DNA of 64,000 bases. Origin: Eopsaltria australis. Taxonomy: Eukaryota; Chordata; Aves; Passeriformes; Petroicidae. The stretch covers positions 310,001-374,000 of the forward strand of contig JAVTVJ010000068.1 of the NCBI GenBank assembly GCA_034509425.1, in the 5' to 3' direction. The position numbers and the translations under genes were made by a program. Below the pieces are notes generated by a model. The model saw only the letters and a program-made list of their open reading frames with translations, was not told where the DNA came from and did no database searches. Below, in pieces: positions 57,176 to 64,000 of the stretch. Each line of letters begins with the position of its first letter. Positions within the stretch are counted from its first letter, which is position 1.

Positions 57176-59624
57176 TCTGTTTCTGCTCACTATTCAGGAC
57201 TCAAGACAGCATGGTTTCTTTTCAGAATGTGAGGGAATTAGTGTGCTTTATTTTAAACATATTCCACATATATTCAAGTTAAAATTATGTTCCCAACAGG
57301 CTTTGTTATTAGAAGTTCATGAGTGATGGATATGTTAACTTCAGATCTCTAACTAATTTTAAAAGATTAATTACAGGAAGCACCTTATCTAGTTTATAAG
57401 AAATTTCAGGGATTTAATGTAAACATCACACACATGTTTAAAAAAAATCCAAATATAATCTTTATTATTAGTCTTAACATGATGAACTCATATCAGGGAA
57501 TCTAAACTACATAAAAACAGTTGCTTCAAGAACTCACAATGTCCCCAGGTTGATATTGCTGATAGACTCTTGGTCTAATTTAAATTTACTTCTTCATCCA
57601 AGCTGCCACTGTTGGAGCCTCTTAACTGTTTTATTTGAGATGTCTAAACCAGGCAAACAATACAAGAAATATCTGGTTCCTATTACTGCCGCAGAACCAC
57701 CACCCTCCCTAAACTGAGAGTGTTTGTGATGCCAAAAAGCTTAATTGGGTCCTGGTGTCAGTTTAAATTGTACAGGAGATGAGCATTACATGTTATTAAA
57801 TTTAACTGTCTGTTTCTGGATCTGGAATGTCTGTTTGCTAGGAGAGAGCAGAAGCAGAGATGCTGGGTTTTAATTTGATCGAAACCCGTGTGCTGAAATT
57901 CATGCAGAAAATGAAGTGGCAGTCAGAGTTACAGTATTTGTTGTATTATCTCAATTATAAGACCAAGCAAAAGCTGAAGAAAGGGGTGGCTTTCTAAACT
58001 GATATCCTGCAAGCATATAGATGACTTGTTCTGGCTGCAATTTGGAACAACTGACTAGATAAATCATTAAAAAACCATGTGAAAGAACATTTTTGAGGTG
58101 CATACAACATGAATTTGCAGGTGTTCCTTAGGTACTTTCAGCTATGTCTAAATCATAGGACATGGGAGCACTTTCTATGTCCTGGGCCTAGGAACATGCC
58201 CCAAAGGCATCCCTGTTTAGATGTTAACATGCACCATCCCTTTTCATTAGTCCATGTGCTTGATTCCCTGGGGAAAATCTGGGTGCACCCCTGGAAGGCA
58301 GCACTGCAAGCTTCTGTCAGGAATTCAGCTATGAAATCCCCTGAAACATGGAGATAGAGCATTCCCACATAAAGTGTGATCTTGATTAATGATATTCATT
58401 CTTAAGATTATTCTTATATGGCCCCTGACATGTTCACCATCGTCTTTTGCATTTGAGGGAGGTAAATTTGACATTCAACAGTGTTGAACAGCCTTTCTGC
58501 CCCAGAATGGCTGAAGTCTGATGAGAGAATTGAGGGGAAAGTGAATCCACTAGGATTCTCATTCATGACATTTTAAGGGGAGGTCACAGAGAGCCTGTTT
58601 CCTTCACTGCAGCTCATAACATCTTGGGCTATGAAAACTTCATGCTTTCTCTATTGGCTAAGGTTGCAGAATGTTCTGGTGTTGAGGCTGGTGATCTTCT
58701 GGGGAGAGAATAGAGGAGAACTTGTGATAAATAGACTGGAAAGGAAAAGTAACTCAAAGCCAGCTAAGTTTAGGCTTAAAAGCTTGATGGAATCAGTAAG
58801 AATAGTAGTTAATATGTTCTTCCTGCACTGCAGAGATATATCTTCTGGTACTAAACATTGTGTATGGGCTTATTTTTAGACAGTATTACGCAGTTCATGC
58901 TCACTCTGACAATAAGCTCTGGGGCGTTGATGACAAAAATGACTGGAGTAAAAATAGCTGGTTTTCCTCTATATTCTTTCAGCTTCTTGGAACTGAGTGT
59001 TTCTTAAGAAACTAGTGGGAAAATAAGCCTACAAAATGAAAAGGCCAGCAGACAGCCTCCCTCTTTCATGTGAGCTGATAACCTGCCCAATGTGGCCTCT
59101 CTATTGTTTTCTTACAAAATGTGTTCTATACTGTGTAGTCCTCCAAGACTGGTAATCAAACAGAAGCTGCTGATATATAAACATCTGATACCAACTTCCT
59201 AAAAGAATTCTTGTCACCTATTGTCACACTCTTTCTGTATAATCCTTATTTTTGTTAGTCAATATCTACTTTGTGAGTAGGTACCCTTTTCTTTTGGTGT
59301 CTATGAAACAGAAAGGGAATTCTTGATAAGAAATAAATCAAATGTAGCTGTTGCTGTTTAATATGACTACCAGCAATTTACCCCCTGGACATGACAACAA
59401 CAACATCAACATCTATCCAACACTGAACTGGCAATATCTCTTTGTGTCCTCTGGCTTTCCAAAAACAACCAGCGTAGGCTTCAGTTGATCTGTTAGAGTT
59501 TCCACAGCTGTCATCCCCAGCAGAACTTGAAAATAAGGCATCCTCCTCATGCCATGGCCTCTCTGAAGAAATGCCCACAGTTTTTTGGGGGCAGCAAAGT
59601 AGAATACAGTCCTACACCCAGGGA
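57176..59624. other. Intergenic DNA, no gene seen
   Basis: 2.4 kb of AT-rich DNA; short open frames only, none resembling a known protein. No repeat recognised. Confidence 0.7.
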
Positions 59625-59757
59625 CCCGGATTCAAGATCAGGTTGGATGGGGCTTTAAGCAGCCTAGTCTAGTGGTAGGTGTCCCTGTCCATGGCAGGAT
59701 GTTTAGAACTAGATTACCTTTAAAGTCCCTTTCAACCCAAACAATCCTATGATGCCA
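59625..59757 (+). mobile_element. CR1 non-LTR retroposon fragment, extreme 3' end
   Basis: Contains CAGGTTGGATGGGGCTTTAA, CAGCCTAGTCTAGTGGTAGG, TGTCCCTGTCCATGGCAGGA and TTTCAACCCAAACAATCCTA then TGAT, the last 130 bases of a CR1 copy. Confidence 0.93.
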
Positions 59758-62218
59758 TGGATTTAAAGGTCAGTCCATCAATTAACATTCAGGCTCTCTC
59801 AGGCAGATCAGTTTCCTGTGCTATCCCACCCACAGATTTGATTAAGCCAGATGTAATGGAAATGGCTGTGCAACAAAATATAACTCTCTGAACCATGCTT
59901 GTATGTTGGAAATAGAACTTGGGGACAGGAGGTTAGGAAAAAACCACCTGTTTGGGAACAGCAGCCTTTTGTTCCTTGGGGCTTTCTCCCGGCCGTGCTG
60001 TGGTGCTGCAAGCTGCAGTCTGCCTAAGCAGCTGCTGGCAGCTGCAGCCACCAGCTGTATCCAAGGGGATCCCAAGAATGGACCCCGCTCAGCAGCCGTG
60101 AAAACAGTACCCTGAAGACATGAAGCAATTGTTGGTCTGCATGCCAGGGAGAATCAGTACTGACTAGAGGGAAAAATGCACTCTTCTCACTCACTTTATG
60201 TATCCTGTTCTCGCTATTTGAGTTCATTCTTCTCCTGTGGTTAAATCTCAAGGTGATGCTCTTAATAGTTGTATATTTCTTTTGCATTTGATACTTAAAG
60301 AGAGAGAAAGGATAAAAGGATGAAACTCCTAGAATTAATGCACATTGACCCCTAACCTTAAGCAGTGGTATGACCCTTCTGTAAGTCTATCCTCTGTCAA
60401 GTAACTGTACCCAAGAAATAAATATTAGTCTTTAACAGCTGTCCCGGAGATTACGTCCTTATTACTACTCATCTTGAACAGAGTAAACTAAATAAAGTTA
60501 AGTTATCAGACGTGATCTCATATTCAAAGAACTAATGTCACTAAAATAATACAAATTCAGCAATCTAATGGAATTATTAAAGTGGAATGTGGTCTGTTTA
60601 GTAGTGTATTGATTTAAGTCACTCTCTCTTAATTTGTAGCAGCAGTGCCTCTCCTTGCAGCGGGTTAGACCTGCTGGTATCATTACATCTTGGGCAGTAT
60701 CTACAATATAGCAGTGAATAATGTTAATGATCAACATTTATCACACAGTGTTTTCAGACTTGGACCGAAGTATTTAAACCTAACATGAAAAGGGAGGGCT
60801 TGTACTTGTGGGAATAAATGATGAAAAGTAATAATAAGCTAGAAAGCATAAGACGCCTCTTTTGTTTGCCTAGAAAAGAAAAAAAAGTGACTTCTCGTGT
60901 TCCTTTCTGTGTAGGTTGATGCTGGGGGAGAGGGGGCAGTTTTCGGAAAAGGGACTATGAGATGTGGTGGCATTCTTCCTGTGTCCCTACAATAGTGTCC
61001 TTCTTCTCCCTGGCCTGTGATGCTGATCCTTCCTGCCTTTGCTGTCCCACCTTTAATTCCTTCTCACTGACCCCATTTTTCACTTTTCACATAAATTTTT
61101 TCACTTTCTTTAGTGCTGCCCTTATAACCTCAGTCTCTGATTCTGTGCTTTTATGACTCTTATTTTTACACAGCTCTTTTCACCCTGTATCTGTCTCCTG
61201 AAAGCGTGCACCTGTGCATATCCCCAAGAATGCTCTTTCACTTCTTATCTCTTCCACCGTGGGTTCGTATCCATTCTGTATTAATAGAATGCACACATAT
61301 ATATGTGTATATGCTGGATCTCAGATGATGAACATATTGGTTTTTTTAAATCCCTGTGAAGTTGAGCATATCCAGGCCTGCCAAGTGTGTCCCACACCAG
61401 CCAGGTTGGGCAGTCACTGAGCTAAATGGTGGTGCTTTGAGCAGAGTAGCTGATACACTGGGTAGCTCAAGCCAGCAGCCTTGCCTGTCTGCAGACAAAA
61501 GGCTGGAAGAAAAAAGGACAAAGATGATAAAAACTGACAAAAGACCATGCTGAGGAAGGCATTTAAATGCATTTTGTGGTTGGTAAAGAAATCTCCTTCC
61601 ACTGCATGCTTCATCCCGTTCTAAGATGGCTGTTTAAAAAGGCACCCTGCCTGTGCTGACACACTTCTGACATGCTCCAAGCTCTCATCCCAAAATGTCA
61701 GTCTTGCAGGGCACCTACAGCTAAACCAGGCATTTGGGGCACTGCCCAATTACACTTACAGATACAATTTTAGGTGTGAACTTATCACAGCTGTGTCAGC
61801 TCTGCTGCATGTCTGCCATGAGTAATACAGTGTTTGGCATGATATTTTTAAGGCTTGTTCCTGCAGTGATGCTATTGAGAATGCCCTTTTATATTTTTAA
61901 ACAGTAATTTACCATTTCCCTGTTGATTTGGTAGAGAGAAAAAAGGGAACAAGGGTTGTGGTGAAGCTTTGTAAGTATGAATTCCTATGTTCAAAAAAGA
62001 GAGAAAAAACACCAAAAGAAATCCCACTGGTAGTACAGGCAATCTTTAAATCTCGCTTGTGATTTTTTTTTCCAGTTGTGAAGTGAGCAGTATTGGTTTA
62101 TGTTCATCTGCCCTTCTTATGTAGAGAGGAAAGAAATCTCTTCTTCCTTGATATCACATGTAAAGTGAAATGTGCAATTTATTGCTGAAAATGTTTTTTA
62201 AGCAGTTGTGGTAGGTGC

Positions 62219-62285
62219 CGTGAGGGAAAGCCAAAGGAAAGTAACTACTTCCAGCAGAGGGAGCTCCAAAATATGATTTTTTTTT
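62219..62285 (+). repeat. Dispersed short repeat copy 2 with CTCF-like core
   Basis: CCAGCAGAGGGAGCTCC at 62251-62267, preceded by GAAAGTAACTACTT and followed by AAAAT and a T run, paralleling the copy at 54491-54560 in the same orientation. Confidence 0.6.
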
Positions 62286-62320
62286 TTTCCGTTTTTTTTT
62301 TTTTCCTTTTTGTGTATGAG
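62277..62320 (+). repeat. T-rich homopolymer tract
   Basis: Two T runs of 12-13 bases separated by CCG, then CC and a further T run, directly 3' of the CTCF-like repeat copy. Confidence 0.9.
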
Positions 62321-64000
62321 GGTGACAGATGGTGCTTTTCTCTGAAATAGATGATCTTTGGTAGAATCCTATTTGTTAACATATAAATCCTTTGACGATT
62401 TTCATTCCCTTCTGTTAGGAATTCCTCTCTCTCTTAACAATCCTCAGCATTAAAATGATATCAGAATTTGTCTCTGCATAAGAATATTTTTTAGACTGTC
62501 CTAATATTCTAAAGCAATTTTATATATTTAAGTTAATTTCAACTTAATTTTTAAGGCAGAAGTTGGCATATTTTTTGCATACCCTTTATTTAAAGTATTT
62601 CTGTTCAGCTTTTCTAGAAAAAAATAAATTAAATCATAGGAATTATTTATGTGCATTTTCCTAAATTTCCATGTGAAACTTCCAGCTCAGCAAATGACCA
62701 AAGCTTATTCCATTATATAAATTCCATTTCATGTGTTTCATCTTCTGGTTAGTCAAGTCAGCTAACCCCAGATGAAGCAGATTATATAAATTTAAACTCT
62801 TCCTCATTGTTCAAATTCATGTAATAATGGCTGCAGATCTTGATGCCACTTTCTTGTTTCTGATACTGCTTAACTACTAATCTAACAGGTATTCATCTAA
62901 TTTGGGGTGTGAAAGGTGGCATTCATATGCTATTGCCCTCACAAATGTCCTCGAGTAAATATGCTTTGCTTCAGTTAACGTGAAAAAAAAAAAATCAGTA
63001 CCTTCTTCACAGCACTGAAACCTTTGTCTCTGTGGAGAAGCAGATCCCAGCCCTCACTGGCCCAGTGACAGAAATGCCGAGTAAGTGAAGTGTGGACAGA
63101 AAACCACAGAGCTTAACTCTCCCTTTTGGCTTCATTTTAATTTTCTTAAATTTCCCAAGGCTCTTGAGCATCAGGAACTTGTAAAAAGCCATGTCTGCTG
63201 CCCTCAGCTTTTATCACAATGAAGACAGAAGACATATGGCATTTTGCTCCCAGTCATGTCATACCACTAAAATATCCAGTCTGATGGGGCTTCTTCTTCT
63301 TTTCTCGGGTGAGACATAACGGGGGCAAGCTCCTGAGGGCTGGCTATGCTGTCCTTCAGCAGCTGCTCTCTGTGCACAAGGGGTGCAGACAGTTGGGGTG
63401 ATGAAGGTCCTTCCGAAGCAGTGTGGCACTGCCCTTCATGCAACTGCTTGTTCTGCCAAAGAGTTAAAGTCACAACTCCTTCATGGCTCTGTTCGTGCTG
63501 AGGCAACCCCAGATGCAGGAAAGTGTGGCAGCGCTCATTTTGCAGACAAGGAGGCAGTAAATGTTTGATTTGCTGCTGGCTGCTCGATTCCTGCACACTC
63601 TGCTCTACAAAAAGAAAAGAGAGCTGGAAGCCATTTGTGCAATTTGGAACTTCCCATCACCAGCTCCTGATTGCGTGGTGACGGCATTGGGCCCAAATAA
63701 TCAGAAAGCAGGATCTGCCTCCAACAATCTGTTTTGTTCCACTCTTCCCCTACCCTTTTTGATTTGCTTCCAAGAGCTTCCTCTGGAGTCAGGATGATGG
63801 CTGGGCACCTTGGATATCTCAAAAGCAAGCCACTAATTTAGGTGTAAATTTAGTGCTTTAGGCTTATTTTTCAAGATGTTTACTGATGCCTGGACATGCA
63901 AATATTGAAACATTATTTGTCACACTGCAAAGAATAATTACTAAACAGTTAGGTTCTGATTTTTTGTGCATTTTAAATGTGTTAAAGTTGTGTCATAAAC

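Larger units (their letters stand above)
59758..64000. other. Intergenic DNA to the window end
   Basis: 4.2 kb without a supported gene. Holds the second copy of the CTCF-like short repeat (62219-62285) and the T-rich tract at 62277-62320. The last 1 kb is modestly GC-richer, with overlapping short open frames on both strands that match nothing I recognise. Confidence 0.7.

Noticed and set aside
47476..64000. Possible PLN (phospholamban, 52 codons) in the region downstream of MCM9
   Set aside because: PLN lies beyond MCM9 in other amniotes, but I could find no stretch encoding its conserved N-terminus here; it probably lies outside the window.

Overview
The window is vertebrate nuclear DNA, and the repeats point to a bird. 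Four pieces of avian-type CR1 retroposon are present. A tRNA-Ile-headed SINE with a CR1-like tail (about 34180-34316) resembles the TguSINE1 family, which I recall as restricted to passerine (perching) birds. Genes are split by GT-AG introns; intergenic and intronic DNA is AT-rich, with one strong CpG island.

Only two protein-coding genes can be supported. MCM9 (+ strand) covers 3668-46779 as eleven coding exons, from just after its 5' coding exon(s), which lie outside the window, to the stop codon. All ten internal junctions keep frame and give about 1052 residues, beginning near residue 102 by human numbering. ASF1A (- strand) is complete: four coding exons between 29445 and 19055 encode 204 residues. 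It sits wholly inside the 22.7-kb MCM9 intron that separates the Walker A exon from the Walker B exon.

Layout. 1-3667: intron upstream of the first visible MCM9 exon. 3668-10237: five MCM9 exons (zinc-binding N-terminal domain through Walker A). 10238-32941: the host intron, holding ASF1A (3'UTR near 17.7-19.05 kb, exons to 29.4 kb), its CpG-island promoter (about 28.07-29.93 kb), a (CTTTT)22 tract at 30.06-30.17 kb and an unexplained GC-rich block at 31.16-31.76 kb. 32942-43100: five exons covering Walker B, the arginine finger, sensor 2 and the end of the helicase core. 45279-46779: one large exon for the disordered C-terminal tail; poly(A) signal at 47449. 47.5-64 kb: intergenic DNA with three same-orientation CR1 fragments, short repeats and no gene I can defend.

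Functionally, MCM9 is the partner of MCM8 in a recombination-repair helicase, and ASF1A is a histone H3-H4 chaperone for replication-coupled and replication-independent nucleosome assembly. Both act in chromatin and replication, but their arrangement here is a convergent nested pair, not an operon. I see no mobile-element protein gene, CRISPR array, prokaryotic system or undescribed gene cluster. The most interesting leads are two in-frame truncation points of MCM9 matching isoforms known in human, a degenerate repeated motif in the MCM9 tail, and structured repeats around the ASF1A promoter.
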